This document shows, one piece after another, positions 1 to 9,346 of a stretch of DNA of 64,000 nt (its first letter is position 1; each line of letters starts with the position of its first letter). A program made the translations under genes and the position numbers. The notes below the pieces were generated by a model. It saw nothing but the letters and a program-made list of their open reading frames with translations. It did no database searches and was not told where the DNA came from. The DNA lies in the NCBI GenBank assembly GCA_046331095.1, contig JAXLRM010000004.1, forward strand, positions 1,116,001 to 1,180,000. Reading direction: 5' to 3'. This stretch comes from JAIBAC01 sp046331095 (lineage in GTDB: Bacteria; Actinomycetota; Acidimicrobiia; UBA2766).

Positions 1-1492
1 GTGCTTGGGTCACGAGCCACCCGATCGCACCGGTGCCGAACGCCGCCACGACGATCGGCCAGGTGCAGCGCACCGCGGAGACCTTTCCGAGGAGCTTGCG
101 GATGTAGTAGGAGCGCACGACGTACAGCCACACACCGATGAGCACGATCGACACGTAGATGCCGGGCACACCCATGACCCACACGATGGCGAGGAACGCC
201 GGCAGGGTGAGGTCCAGTGCCCCGGTCAGCTTCGACATCGGCCGGGTCTCGCCACGGGCCCGGTAGAACACGTCCCAGTCGAACGCGAGCGTGCCGAACA
301 CGAAGAACGCCCCGACGGACTGCATGAACGGTACGACCGGGGCCCAGTCCGGCTTCCAGAACGTGACGAGGTCACGTGAGAAGTAGACGAGCACGACCCC
401 GACGGGGGCGCTGATCGCCATCATGATCTTGTTGCTCACCACGAAGAGGCGCTTCTGGGACTCGATGTCGCCGCGACGGTTCACGACCGCGGGGTACAAC
501 GCCAGTGTCGACTTCAGGTTGAGCCGGTACTGCAGCTCCACGATCCGCCACGCCACCGAGAAGAAGCCGACGATCGCGACCCCGAACAGGATCGTGATCA
601 CGTTCGTCGTCAGGAACAGGAACACGAAGATGAAGATCGAGGCGAGCCAGACCGGCCAGCCGTAGGCGAAGTACTCGCGATAGGCCGGCTTGTCCCACAC
701 GAAGCGAGGGCGCAGCTTCTGGCCCGGCCAGAGAGTGACGAGGCCCACCACCATCTGGACCGGGAACCCGATCACGAGCGCCCACACCCCCCAGCCCGCG
801 ACGGCCGCCCAGACCGTGGCGACGACACCGCTCAACTGAGCGACGCCGAGACGCCAGAACCTGCTGCGGAAGTCCATGTTGCGGACCATGTGGTACTCCG
901 GCAGCCCCACCAGCGCGCCGAGGCCGAGGGGGGCCATGGCGAGCACAAGCCACGTGAGCTCGCTGTCGCCGTAGGCCGCACCGAGGATCGGCGCGCACGC
1001 CGCGATCACGATGGTGCCGCCGAGCGCGAGCATGAGCTCGAGGCTGAACGCGATGTTGAACGCCTCCTCCCGTGGCCGTTTGCGGTCCTGGATGTACTTG
1101 AGCCCCGTCGAGAAGTCGCGCAGTTGCAGGGCAAGGAACGCCACCGCGGCCGCGATCGCGTAGTTCCCGCGTTCCTCCGGCGTGATGAAGACCGGGAGGA
1201 TCAGGAACTGCACGAGCGTGGCGACCTCGACGGTGCCGGCCGACACCATGTTCCACAACATCCCGCGGCTCACGGTGGTCGAGACGTTCTCGCCCTCGGC
1301 GGCGCGGTCCGCGGCCTCGAAGTCCGCGACGACTTCCATCGCGTCGACGTCGGGGTCTCCCGAGGGCACCACCTCGTGATGGGTGTCGGCGATCCAGTCG
1401 TCGGCCCGGGACTCGGGTGCAGATTCGGACAACGGTGGCCTATCGGCAGCGGGAAGTGGAGGCAGCAAGTCGAGAGTTCGTCCGGGCTGCAC
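1..1492 (-). CDS. polysaccharide flippase (Wzx/MurJ-type), 3' end outside window
   Basis: The reverse-strand frame stays open from about 1492 to the window edge, so the C-terminus is missing. It encodes a Pro/acidic N-terminal stretch of roughly 60-80 residues and then a series of hydrophobic helices, with motifs such as SRGMLWNMVSAGTVEVA, LILPVFITPEERGNYAIA and PEYHMVRNMDFRSRFWR. This arrangement is typical of the oligosaccharide/lipid-linked polysaccharide flippase superfamily, which moves lipid-linked glycans across the inner membrane. The start is uncertain: GTG at 1492 has AGGAGG only 3 bases upstream, TTG codons follow, and ATG lies near 1338. The gene is divergent from rpsA. The family is clear; the glycan substrate cannot be told. 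Confidence 0.78.
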   Translation of the reverse strand, partial: MQPGRTLDLLPPLPAADRPPLSESAPESRADDWIADTHHEVVPSGDPDVDAMEVVADFEAADRAAEGENVSTTVSRGMLWNMVSAGTVEVATLVQFLILPVFITPEERGNYAIAAAVAFLALQLRDFSTGLKYIQDRKRPREEAFNIAFSLELMLALGGTIVIAACAPILGAAYGDSELTWLVLAMAPLGLGALVGLPEYHMVRNMDFRSRFWRLGVAQLSGVVATVWAAVAGWGVWALVIGFPVQMVVGLVTLWPGQKLRPRFVWDKPAYREYFAYGWPVWLASIFIFVFLFLTTNVITILFGVAIVGFFSVAWRIVELQYRLNLKSTLALYPAVVNRRGDIESQKRLFVVSNKIMMAISAPVGVVLVYFSRDLVTFWKPDWAPVVPFMQSVGAFFVFGTLAFDWDVFYRARGETRPMSKLTGALDLTLPAFLAIVWVMGVPGIYVSIVLIGVWLYVVRSYYIRKLLGKVSAVRCTWPIVVAAFGTGAIGWLVTQA

Positions 1493-1537
1493 CTGCCTCC
1501 TGCCACGCCGGGCCGGACGCCGGGAATGGGTGCTCGC

Positions 1538-1543
1538 TACACT
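1538..1543 (+). promoter_or_regulatory. predicted -10 element (TACACT) for rpsA
   Basis: TACACT at 1538-1543 fits the actinobacterial sigma-A -10 pattern TAnnnT and would give an mRNA leader of about 70 bases before rpsA. No convincing Shine-Dalgarno sequence lies directly before the ATG. No clear -35 element is visible, which is common in high-GC actinobacteria. Confidence 0.4.
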
Positions 1544-1618
1544 GGCCGTTCGGACCCATCGGTCCACCTCGACGCGCGTCCGCTGCACGGTGCCGGGGAC
1601 ACCCGAGCAACGCAGCAG

Positions 1619-3019
1619 ATGCACATGGTTGAGGCAACGATCCCAGCGGCCACCGTGACCGGCGACCCCGCCGACTCGCCGATCATCGACATCGACGTCG
1701 ACCTCGACGACCTCGATGCTGTCATCGAGGCGTCCCTCGTCCCGGTCGAGGACGGCCGCATCGTCGAAGGCACCGTCGTCCGCATCGACAAGGACGAGGT
1801 CCTCCTCGACATCGGGTACAAGTCCGAGGGCGTGATCGACTCGCGCGAGCTCTCGATCCGCAACGACGTGAATCCCGACGAGGTCGTCAGCCTCGGTGAA
1901 GTCATCGAAGCGCTCGTCCTCGAGAAGGAGGACAAGGAAGGTCGGCTCAAGCTCTCCAAGAAGCGCGCCCAGTACGAGCGCGCGTGGGGCAAGATCGAGG
2001 CGATCAAGGACGACGACGGCATCGTCGCCGGCCCCGTGATCGAGGTCGTCAAGGGTGGCCTCATCCTCGACGTGGGCCTGCGCGGATTCCTGCCTGCGTC
2101 CCTTGTCGACCTGCGTCGTGTGCGCGACCTGCAGCCGTTCGTCGGCCAGGACCTCGAGTGCAAGATCATCGAGCTCGACAAGAACCGCAACAACGTCGTC
2201 CTCTCCCGCCGTGCCTACTTGGAGGAGACCCAGGCCGAGCAGCGTCAGGAGTTCCTCGACAACCTCGAGCCCGGCGAGATCCGCCCCGGTGTGGTCTCCA
2301 GCGTCGTCAACTTCGGTGCGTTCGTCGACCTCGGCGGCATGGACGGCCTCGTGCACGTGTCCGAGCTGTCGTGGAAGCACGTCGACCACCCCGGCTCGGT
2401 CGTCGCCGTCGGCGACGAGGTCACCGTGCAGGTCCTCGACGTCGACCGCGAGCGCGAGCGCATCAGCCTGTCGCTGAAGGCGACCCAGGAGGATCCCTGG
2501 GAGGCATTCGCCCGCGAGAACACGACCGGCGACATCGTCGCCGGCAAGGTCACCAAGCTCGTCCCGTTCGGCGCGTTCGTGTCCGTCGCCGACGGCATCG
2601 AGGGGCTCGTCCACATCTCGGAGATGTCGGCCGACCACGTCGAGACACCCGAGCAGGTCGTCGTCGTGGGCGAGGACGTGCAGGTCAAGATCATCGACAT
2701 CGACCTCGCGCGGCGCCGCATCAGCCTGTCGATCAAGCAGGCCGGCGGGACCACTTCGGGCGGCTTCGACCCGTCCGTCTACAAGGACTCGCCCTTCGAG
2801 GAGCGTGAGGACAAGGGGCGCGGTCCCCAGCGCGAGCGCGCTGCCTACGCCGGTGCGTCCGGATTCAAGATCGGCGACGAGCACTCCGAGGCCCTCGGCG
2901 ACCTGAAGGCCGCGCTCGAAGCCCAGGAGGACGAGCCTGGCGGCGTCGCTGCAGACACCGAAGGCGAAGACGGTGGTGCCCCGGTAGGGCCGGAAGGCAC
3001 CGCCGGCGACGGCGAGTGA
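1619..3019 (+). CDS. rpsA: 30S ribosomal protein S1
   Basis: Four S1 RNA-binding domains can be read in order, at roughly residues 45-118, 133-202, 220-293 and 305-378. Each ends in the typical LS(K/R)(K/R) or LSLK/LSIK strand, and domains 3 and 4 carry GAFVDL and GAFVSV. An acidic, low-complexity tail follows. S1 helps mRNA bind the 30S subunit; four-domain forms are normal in actinobacteria. Start: ATG at 1619 or the in-frame ATG at 1625 (MVEATIP); neither has a strong ribosome binding site. The frame is open further upstream but is not coding-like there. The stop overlaps the GTG of the next gene (GTGA). Confidence 0.96.
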   Translation: MHMVEATIPAATVTGDPADSPIIDIDVDLDDLDAVIEASLVPVEDGRIVEGTVVRIDKDEVLLDIGYKSEGVIDSRELSIRNDVNPDEVVSLGEVIEALVLEKEDKEGRLKLSKKRAQYERAWGKIEAIKDDDGIVAGPVIEVVKGGLILDVGLRGFLPASLVDLRRVRDLQPFVGQDLECKIIELDKNRNNVVLSRRAYLEETQAEQRQEFLDNLEPGEIRPGVVSSVVNFGAFVDLGGMDGLVHVSELSWKHVDHPGSVVAVGDEVTVQVLDVDRERERISLSLKATQEDPWEAFARENTTGDIVAGKVTKLVPFGAFVSVADGIEGLVHISEMSADHVETPEQVVVVGEDVQVKIIDIDLARRRISLSIKQAGGTTSGGFDPSVYKDSPFEEREDKGRGPQRERAAYAGASGFKIGDEHSEALGDLKAALEAQEDEPGGVAADTEGEDGGAPVGPEGTAGDGE

Positions 3020-3942
3020 CGGCGCCCACGCGCTGTCCCAACTGCGGCGCGGCGACCCGTCGCGCCTTCGTCAAGAACGGCTACACGATCGTGCGTTGCA
3101 CGCGCTGCCGGCTCGAGGTCGTGGATCCGATCCCCGACGACGACGCCCTGCGCGCCCAGTACGACGACGAGGAGTGGTACGACTGGACCTCGGTGTCGCG
3201 AAGCGAGACCGATCTGGAATCGCTGAGGTCCTCCGACGTGGCGCTACCGGCTTCGCAGCGGCGGGCGTACGACGAGCTCCTCGACGCCGCCGAGGAAGCG
3301 GTGGGTGCCAAGGGCTCCTTGCTCGACGTGGGCTGCGGCAACGGGCCCCTGCTCCTGCGCGCACGCGACCGCGGCTGGGACGTGCACGGCCTCGAGACAT
3401 CAGAGTGGGCGGTGCGCTTCGACCGTGAGGTCCTCGACCTCGACGTGCGCCGCGGCGTCCTCGAGTCCCACCCCTACGCTGGGGAGCGCTTCGACGTCGT
3501 CACCCTGATCCACAGCCTCGAGCACATGCCCCGACCGGTGGCCGCGCTGCGGGCGGTGCACGAACTGGTCACCGAGCGCGGTGCGATGCGCGTCGAGGTA
3601 CCCAACTGCGGCTCGCTGGGGCGCCGGCTCAACCGCGAGCACTGGCGCGCGTACGTGCCGCCGAGCCACCTGTGGTACTTCACACGTGGCACGCTCGTCG
3701 ACACGCTCGCCAAGGCGGGCTTCGACGTGTTCGAGGTCGACAACCGCGGCTTCACACCCGGCACCTGGAGGACCTCGGTCACCGCCGGCGGCCGTGACGA
3801 CGTCGACGCTGCGCAGCCGTCGGATCCCTCCGACACAGGGGCGCGGTCACCCAAGCAGCTCGTCAAGCGGTACCTGCGCGCACCGCTGCAACGCCTCTGG
3901 CTCCTCGACGGACTCGGCGCCTGGGCGCGGGCGGCTGCCTGA
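3016..3942 (+). CDS. class I SAM-dependent methyltransferase with N-terminal zinc ribbon
   Basis: The 308-residue protein begins with a C-x2-C ... C-x2-C zinc ribbon (CPNC near residue 7 and CTRC near 29). A class I methyltransferase domain follows, with the SAM motif LLDVGCGNG near residue 100 and IHSLEHM further on, a layout shared with many methyltransferases that act on surface glycans or small metabolites. The GTG start overlaps the rpsA stop by four bases, so translation is probably coupled to rpsA. The substrate cannot be told from sequence. The C-terminal 60 residues are Arg/Ala-rich and unassigned. Confidence 0.85.
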   Translation: MTAPTRCPNCGAATRRAFVKNGYTIVRCTRCRLEVVDPIPDDDALRAQYDDEEWYDWTSVSRSETDLESLRSSDVALPASQRRAYDELLDAAEEAVGAKGSLLDVGCGNGPLLLRARDRGWDVHGLETSEWAVRFDREVLDLDVRRGVLESHPYAGERFDVVTLIHSLEHMPRPVAALRAVHELVTERGAMRVEVPNCGSLGRRLNREHWRAYVPPSHLWYFTRGTLVDTLAKAGFDVFEVDNRGFTPGTWRTSVTAGGRDDVDAAQPSDPSDTGARSPKQLVKRYLRAPLQRLWLLDGLGAWARAAA

Positions 3943-4023
3943 ACAGTTCCGGCTCGTGATCAGCGCGCAACGGAGACTGCCGGGCGACGTTGCATCTCCG
4001 ACGGCATCCGAGCGGAGGTACAC

Positions 4024-5370
4024 ATGTCTGCAACGAGGGGCGCCGCCCTCGTCGAGATCAACGAGCCAGGTGCACCGGGCAGCGCCGTCTGGCCGGAGCT
4101 GGACTCGAACGGGATTCCCGTCCTGGAGCCGGGTGAGGCCGTGCATGCCCAGATGCGCGCATCGATCAAGTTCAAGCGCGGCGCCGACCCGGACCGCCTA
4201 AGGGTGCTCTGGGAGCCGGACGACAAGGCGGATGTGTGGATCACCGACCGTCGCGTCGTCTACGCCATCACCAAGTACGACAAGGGTGCGTATCACGGGG
4301 CCTTCACGAATTCGATGACCGGAGCCGCGTTGAAGGCGGTCTCGCGGGGGGTGGCGCGAGCTCGCCGTGGCGGCAAGATCGCAGCGGGTCAGGTCCGCTA
4401 CGAGTGGCCTGTCGACGTGGTCGTGCACAGTCGGCTGCGTGGGCCGATGAAGCGAGTCGGATTGTTCGCGTACGACTGTCACGCGTCCGGGCACGGTGAT
4501 GTCTCGCCGGCCTTCCTGCGCGTGGACTTCTACGTGAGCAACCTTGCTCCCGGGGTGGAGACCCAGCTCGTCGGCCACGTGGCCCGGTGGCGTGCGGTCG
4601 CCCGGCACCACGGCGACCACGACGGCCACCGCGCCGCGTTGATCGCGATCTCCCAGGATCCCGGGCATGCCACGAAGATCGTGGAGAAGGGCAAGGGTGT
4701 GCGTTACTCGATCCCTGGGGCGACGGACGTGCCACCTCCCGGCGGGTTGGCGTCGGGCGTTCCCGCAGCGCAGGTTCCGCAGCCGTTGAATGCCGTCGCC
4801 GCGCCGGACGGGCACCCGCATCCGGCGCAGCCGGAGCCTGGAGCGGCTGTCCCGGCGGCGTCGATGGTGTCGAGCCCTGTCGACGCAGCGGTGACCGATG
4901 GCGTCGTGGTCGTTTACGAACGCTGCGTCCCACATGCTGTGCCCGAGATGCAGATGTGCTGCGGTGCAACGGAGATGGCCGAGCCCATGGGCACCGAGGA
5001 GGTGGTTGCCTCGTTCGTCGGTGTGTCTGCCATGGAGGGCCACGCATGGCGGCTCGGTGCGGGCCAACCCGTGTCGCTGGGCGAGATCGGGGTCGTCGGA
5101 ACCACATCCGTTGTCAGGACGCCGTCGCGTGTGCTGATCATCGTCGGCCCCGATTCGGCGGGAGAGCCGGCGATCTGGATCTCGGCGCACCGGTCACGTG
5201 TTCGGGTCGAGGCCCACGGAACCCAAGGCATCACGAAACGCCCTCGCTCGATCACGCTCACCGGACCCGGCTGGATGGTCGTGGTCCAGCAGGTGGCGGA
5301 GGTGTTCCGTCACAGCGGCCGGTACCAGACCGGCCAGGAGAGGGCCTTCCTGCAGGCCCTGGTCGGCTGA
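4024..5370 (+). CDS. hypothetical protein with PH-like N-terminal segment
   Basis: ATG at 4024 has a good ribosome binding site (GGAGG at 4013-4017). The 448-residue product has no signal peptide or membrane helix. Residues 35-95 contain DVWITDRRVVYAI, resembling the tdrR-vy strand of bacterial PH/GRAM-like domains, and a central Pro/Ala-rich linker follows (about residues 235-285). The last 150 residues have paired Cys (MQMCCGAT) and a beta-rich look, with a further hydrophobic VVIVGPDSAG-type strand. No family is recognised for the C-terminal half. The gene stands alone, with its 3' end facing the response regulator gene. Function is unknown. Confidence 0.75.
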   Translation: MSATRGAALVEINEPGAPGSAVWPELDSNGIPVLEPGEAVHAQMRASIKFKRGADPDRLRVLWEPDDKADVWITDRRVVYAITKYDKGAYHGAFTNSMTGAALKAVSRGVARARRGGKIAAGQVRYEWPVDVVVHSRLRGPMKRVGLFAYDCHASGHGDVSPAFLRVDFYVSNLAPGVETQLVGHVARWRAVARHHGDHDGHRAALIAISQDPGHATKIVEKGKGVRYSIPGATDVPPPGGLASGVPAAQVPQPLNAVAAPDGHPHPAQPEPGAAVPAASMVSSPVDAAVTDGVVVVYERCVPHAVPEMQMCCGATEMAEPMGTEEVVASFVGVSAMEGHAWRLGAGQPVSLGEIGVVGTTSVVRTPSRVLIIVGPDSAGEPAIWISAHRSRVRVEAHGTQGITKRPRSITLTGPGWMVVVQQVAEVFRHSGRYQTGQERAFLQALVG

Positions 5371-5424
5371 TGCTTCCCCGCCGACGCGGGTGCCGGCAGA
5401 TCCTCGCGCCTTCGGCTCCGGTGG

Positions 5425-6072
5425 CTACTCGAGGCGGATGATGCCGAGCTTGACGGCTTGTACGACCGCCTGGGTGCGGTCGTTGGCGTCGAGCTTTCCG
5501 TAGATCGACGCCAGGTGGTTCTTCACGGTCTTGATCGAGATATAGCAGCGCTCGGCGACCTCCTGGGTGGAGAGGCCGTCGGCGATGTGCTGGAGGATCT
5601 CCTCCTCGCGCTTGGTCAGGATCGGGCCGGGCTGGCGTTGGTCGCCGCGGGCGAGGCGGCGGAACTCCTCGAGCATCGACGTCGCCAGCTCGGGGGTGAG
5701 CGCCGTGTCGCCGCGGGCGGCGGTGCGGATCGCGTCGGCGACCTCCTCTATGCGTGCGTCCTTGAGCAGGTAGCCGGATGCCCCCGCGCGGATCGCCGAG
5801 GTGAGCGTCGGCGAGTCGCTGTGCATCGTCAACATGACCACGGGCAGCTCGGGGTTCGTGCGGCGCAATCGCTTGGTCGCCTCGACGCCGTCGCACACGG
5901 GCATCGACACGTCCATGAGGACCACGTCGGGCGAGATCCGCGCAACCGCGCTCACGGCTTCCTCTCCGTTCGACGCCTCCCCGATCACCTCGAGGTCGTC
6001 CTCTTCGGAGAGGCCGCGGCGGAGTCCGTCGCGGACGAGCGTGTGGTCGTCCACCAGCAACACGCGGATCAT
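5425..6072 (-). CDS. NarL/FixJ-family response regulator
   Basis: The product has 215 residues. A receiver domain (1-120) carries the acidic pair DD at 8-9, phospho-acceptor Asp54 in VLMDVSMP, the Thr of MLTMHS and Lys of LLKD. A LuxR-type helix-turn-helix follows at about 148-205 (LTKREEEILQHIADGLS, then IKTVKNHL). The start is the ATG at 6072 overlapping the kinase stop (ATGA); the frame is open upstream but that part lies inside the kinase gene. With the kinase it forms a two-component pair transcribed away from coaE. Target genes are unknown. Confidence 0.95.
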   Translation of the reverse strand: MIRVLLVDDHTLVRDGLRRGLSEEDDLEVIGEASNGEEAVSAVARISPDVVLMDVSMPVCDGVEATKRLRRTNPELPVVMLTMHSDSPTLTSAIRAGASGYLLKDARIEEVADAIRTAARGDTALTPELATSMLEEFRRLARGDQRQPGPILTKREEEILQHIADGLSTQEVAERCYISIKTVKNHLASIYGKLDANDRTQAVVQAVKLGIIRLE

Positions 6073-7811
6073 GCGTTCCTCCGTAGGGTTACCCGGATCG
6101 ACGTCCCCCCACTGGGCCGGGAGTCGATCGAGAACCGGGCGCCGATCGCCGTTGCTCGCTCCGACATCCCGGCGAGGCCGAAGTGCCCGGGCTTGCGGAC
6201 TCGCGGGTCGAATCCGGCGCCGTTGTCCTCGATACGCAATTCGGCCGATTCGTGGTCGACCTGAAGCGAGACCCCGATCCAGGTCGCGCCGGAGTGCTTG
6301 ACCACGTTGCCGACCGCCTCCTGGCAGATGCGCCACAGCTCGCGTTCCTGCGGCAGCGGCAGCCGCACCCCCGAGGCCGGGAGCTGCAGGTCCACGGTCA
6401 TGCCGCTGCGCGCGGCCACCGAGGTGACGTGCTCGCGGACGAGCTCTGCGAGGCCCTTGGACTCGGTGACGTCCGTGCGCAGGTCGCCGATCGTCTCGCG
6501 CAGGTCCTCGATCGCGGAGCGGATCTCGGTCGCGAGCCCGTTGATCTCGTCGCCGAGCGCCTCGGCGGGTGGGGGAGCTTGTGCCGCGGCCGCGGCCTCG
6601 GTACGCGCCTCGAGCTCCGCCAGCGCGACCTTGCGTGCCTGCCGCCCGAGGCGGTCGAGCTCGAACGCGATGAACGCAAGGTGCTGTGCCGTGCGGTCGT
6701 GGAGCTCACGCGCTATGCGTGCCCGCTCTTCGGAGGTGGCCAGGGTCCGCAGCCGCGTGAACAGCAGCGCGTTCTCCAGCGCGACCGAGACGGGTCCTGC
6801 GAAGCCGGTGAGCAGCGAGATGTCCTCGCCGCCGAAGCGCTCAGGCTCGGAGTCCTCGAGCGCGATGAGTCCGAGCGTGCGCCCTTCGCGTCGCAGCGGG
6901 ACGTAGAGCAACGAGCGCGTGCCGTCGTCGAGCGGGTCTCCCGGCCGAGTGTGGGAAGCAGCGACGGGTCGCTGGATCGCGAGCCGCAGCGGTGCCGGTG
7001 CGGTGTCCAGACGGATCGGCGCGACGGTGAGGACTGCGCCGCGGCAGCCGAGGACGCGCAGGGCCTCGTCGTCCTCGAGGAGCAGGACCGCAGACGTCTT
7101 GACCGGGAACAGCGCGTCGAGGCGGTCGAGGGTCGTGTTGACGAGCCCTTCGAGGTCCAGTGTCGCGGGGAGCTGCTGAGCCACCTCGTGCAGGTCGACG
7201 AGGAGCTCGTTGGCGTCCTCGAGGGTCTCCACCCGGCGCGCGGTCTCGCGCCGCTCGTCGGCGAGCAGGCTGCGGGTAGTGGCGAGCGCGATCGCCTGGC
7301 GGCGCGCGTATGCGGCGATGCCGCCCGACACGACGTAGACGAAACCCCACGTGGACGCGGACGCGAGGATCTGCCATGTGATCCCGCCCTCGTCGACGGC
7401 CGACACCAGTGTCGGTGCCAGGGCCGCGAGCGTCGCCACCGCGGCGGCTGCGCGGAAGCCCGACAGGAATCCGGCGTCCAGCACCGGCGCGAAGGCGAAG
7501 AGGAGGAACGGCGAGGTCCACTGGCCCGTGTAGTAGACGAGCACCGTGGTGACCGCGACCTCGACGAGGATGACCGCCTCGGTCGCGCCCCGGTAGCGGA
7601 ACGTCCAGCGCTCCATCAGGGTCTGGGCCGCGACGAGTGCGATCGCCACCGCGCCGGCTTCGAGCGCCGCCCACGCCGGCGTCTCGCGTGCCCCCACGGC
7701 AAGGACGACGGCGAGCGCGAGGGATGCCCAGCGAAACGCGATCGCCGGTTGTGGCAGATGCCGGGTGACGACCGGCGCCTGCGGCGCGGCCTGCTTGCCT
7801 CGAGCCCTCAC
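6069..7811 (-). CDS. sensor histidine kinase (HisKA_3, NarL-partner type)
   Basis: The product has 580 residues from GTG at 7811. About five hydrophobic segments lie between residues 22 and 170 and should form a membrane-embedded sensor with almost no periplasmic loop. A GAF domain follows (about 205-352). The dimerisation/phospho-acceptor helix has His371 in RIARELHDRTAQH. A HATPase_c domain carries NVVKHSGA, DNGAGFD and GLAGMSERA. It should phosphorylate the regulator encoded just after it, with which it overlaps by four bases. The signal is unknown; the 7-bit membrane plus GAF layout suggests an intramembrane or cytosolic cue. The gene is divergent from coaE. Confidence 0.93.
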   Translation of the reverse strand: MRARGKQAAPQAPVVTRHLPQPAIAFRWASLALAVVLAVGARETPAWAALEAGAVAIALVAAQTLMERWTFRYRGATEAVILVEVAVTTVLVYYTGQWTSPFLLFAFAPVLDAGFLSGFRAAAAVATLAALAPTLVSAVDEGGITWQILASASTWGFVYVVSGGIAAYARRQAIALATTRSLLADERRETARRVETLEDANELLVDLHEVAQQLPATLDLEGLVNTTLDRLDALFPVKTSAVLLLEDDEALRVLGCRGAVLTVAPIRLDTAPAPLRLAIQRPVAASHTRPGDPLDDGTRSLLYVPLRREGRTLGLIALEDSEPERFGGEDISLLTGFAGPVSVALENALLFTRLRTLATSEERARIARELHDRTAQHLAFIAFELDRLGRQARKVALAELEARTEAAAAAQAPPPAEALGDEINGLATEIRSAIEDLRETIGDLRTDVTESKGLAELVREHVTSVAARSGMTVDLQLPASGVRLPLPQERELWRICQEAVGNVVKHSGATWIGVSLQVDHESAELRIEDNGAGFDPRVRKPGHFGLAGMSERATAIGARFSIDSRPSGGTSIRVTLRRNA

Positions 7812-7886
7812 GTCCGGGTTATCGGCGCGGCAGGCGCCCTGGTGTAGACACGTTCGACGGTTCCACGGGCTGGTAGAGGTGCGAGC

Positions 7887-8492
7887 GTGTTCCAGGTAGG
7901 ACTGACGGGCGGGATCGCGTCGGGCAAGTCGACGGTCTCGCGTCTGCTCGCCGCCCACGGTGCGGTCGTCGTGGACGCCGACCTCGTCGCGCGTGAGATC
8001 GTCGAGCCGGGCACACCCGCGCTGGCGCAGATCGTGGCCGTCTTCGGCGACGCGATCCTGCACCGCGACGGCAGCCTCGACCGCGATGCTCTCGGTGCGA
8101 TCGTGTTCGCCGATGCCGACGCCAACACGAAGCTGCGGGCGATAACCCACCCCGCGATCGGTGCGCGCATCGCCGAGATGATCGAGGCCGTGCGTGAGAC
8201 CGACGCCATCGTCGTCCTCGACGCGCCCCTCCTCGTGGAGGCGGGCTGGACCGGGATGCCCCTCATCGTCGTGGCCGCGGACCCTGACCTCCAGGTCGAC
8301 CGTATGGTCCGCGACCGAGACATGTCCGCGGACGACGCACGGGCCCGCATGGCCGCTCAGGCGTCTCTGGAGGACAAGCTCGCCAAAGCCGACGTCGTCA
8401 TCTGGAACAACGGCTCCCTCGCCGACCTCGAGTCCCGTGTGGACGAGGTCTGGGCCGGGCTGTGCCGCCTGCGCGATGCTGCCGGGCCCTGA
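7887..8492 (+). CDS. coaE: dephospho-CoA kinase
   Basis: CoaE phosphorylates dephospho-CoA, the last step of coenzyme A synthesis. The 201-residue product opens with the P-loop GLTGGIASGKST, followed by DADLVAREIVEPG and the conserved DAPLLVEAG segment, at the usual family length. GTG at 7887 is the only start that leaves the P-loop at its normal position five residues in. Linkage of rpsA, coaE and uvrB is typical of actinobacteria; here four genes have come between rpsA and coaE. Confidence 0.95.
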   Translation: MFQVGLTGGIASGKSTVSRLLAAHGAVVVDADLVAREIVEPGTPALAQIVAVFGDAILHRDGSLDRDALGAIVFADADANTKLRAITHPAIGARIAEMIEAVRETDAIVVLDAPLLVEAGWTGMPLIVVAADPDLQVDRMVRDRDMSADDARARMAAQASLEDKLAKADVVIWNNGSLADLESRVDEVWAGLCRLRDAAGP

Positions 8493-8517
8493 GAAGGCCG
8501 AAGGGGGGATGACGCGG

Positions 8518-8523
8518 TAGGTT
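8518..8523 (+). promoter_or_regulatory. predicted -10 element (TAGGTT) of the LamG gene
   Basis: TAGGTT at 8518-8523 lies about 26 bases before the ATG at 8550, leaving a short leader that contains the ribosome binding site GGGAGGG. It follows the end of coaE closely and suggests separate transcription of the secreted protein gene. Confidence 0.4.
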
Positions 8524-8549
8524 GGGTCGTCGACATCGGGAGGGTCGCC

Positions 8550-9314
8550 ATGCTCAGGGTCACGGCAAGCGCAGTCGTCGCCGCGGTTGTCGTCCTGGGC
8601 GCAGCAGCGGTCGGCCCGCCGATCGTGGGTCCGGCAGATGCGGCGACGACGCCGAGCACCGCGGGGCTCGTGCTCAACTACAAGTTCGACAACGACGCGG
8701 GGAACGTCGCCCGAGACTCGTCGGCCAACTCGATCAATGGCACCTACGTCAAGACGAATGCGGCAGCGGCGAGGTCACCGAGCGTGTCGGGGGCCGGGAG
8801 CGCGATCAAGCTGGTGGGCACACAGCACCAGTTCGTGTCGGTACCCGAGCGCAACGCGCTGGACGTCAACGGGTTCACGGTCGCTGCTCTCGTGAAGTAC
8901 ACGGGCGTCCAGAACGACATGACCTTCGATCGGTGGGAGGTGCTCGAGAAGGCGGGCGCCTATTGGATCAACGTCCGCACCGACGGCCATGTCCGCGTCG
9001 GCGGGTTCTTCGGCGGATGCGCGGTCTCCCGGTGGCAGAACCTCGACAGTAGCGTCGTGATACCCACGAACACCTGGACCCACGTCGCGAGCACGTACGA
9101 CGGCTCGACCCTCACGGTGTGGATCAACGGAACGCCTGCCGGTAGCCGGGCGATCACCGGGACCACCTGCCGGAACAACCGGCCGCTGGCAGTGGGTGCC
9201 AAGAACTATCCGGTTGGAGCGCCCGAGGCGTTCTGGGACGGACAGCTCGACGACGTCCGGATCTACGACCGGGCGCTCTCCGGTGCCGAGATCAAGGCGC
9301 TGCTGCCGAGCTGA
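8550..9314 (+). CDS. secreted LamG / concanavalin A-like domain protein
   Basis: An N-terminal signal peptide (residues 1-33: basic n-region, Ala/Val core, cleavage near ADAATTP) is followed by one LamG-type beta-jelly-roll domain filling the rest of the 254 residues. Typical LamG features are GLVLNYKFDND, the SVPERNALDVNGFTVAALVK strand pair, WTHVASTYDG and the closing DGQLDDVRIYDRALS. Such domains bind carbohydrate or protein ligands outside the cell. No catalytic domain is attached, so it is probably a binding protein; the ligand is unknown. Confidence 0.88.
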   Translation: MLRVTASAVVAAVVVLGAAAVGPPIVGPADAATTPSTAGLVLNYKFDNDAGNVARDSSANSINGTYVKTNAAAARSPSVSGAGSAIKLVGTQHQFVSVPERNALDVNGFTVAALVKYTGVQNDMTFDRWEVLEKAGAYWINVRTDGHVRVGGFFGGCAVSRWQNLDSSVVIPTNTWTHVASTYDGSTLTVWINGTPAGSRAITGTTCRNNRPLAVGAKNYPVGAPEAFWDGQLDDVRIYDRALSGAEIKALLPS

Positions 9315-9346
9315 GACGGGGGGGCCGCTGCCGCCAGACTGTCCAC

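Noticed and set aside
372..1256. 294-residue reverse-strand open frame
   Set aside because: It is out of frame with the flippase reading, which shows clear membrane helices and family motifs; this frame is Arg/Gly/Pro-rich shadow.
6073..6336. N-terminal extension of the response regulator
   Set aside because: The added residues are Arg-rich and lie inside the kinase gene; the receiver domain begins at the ATG that overlaps the kinase stop.
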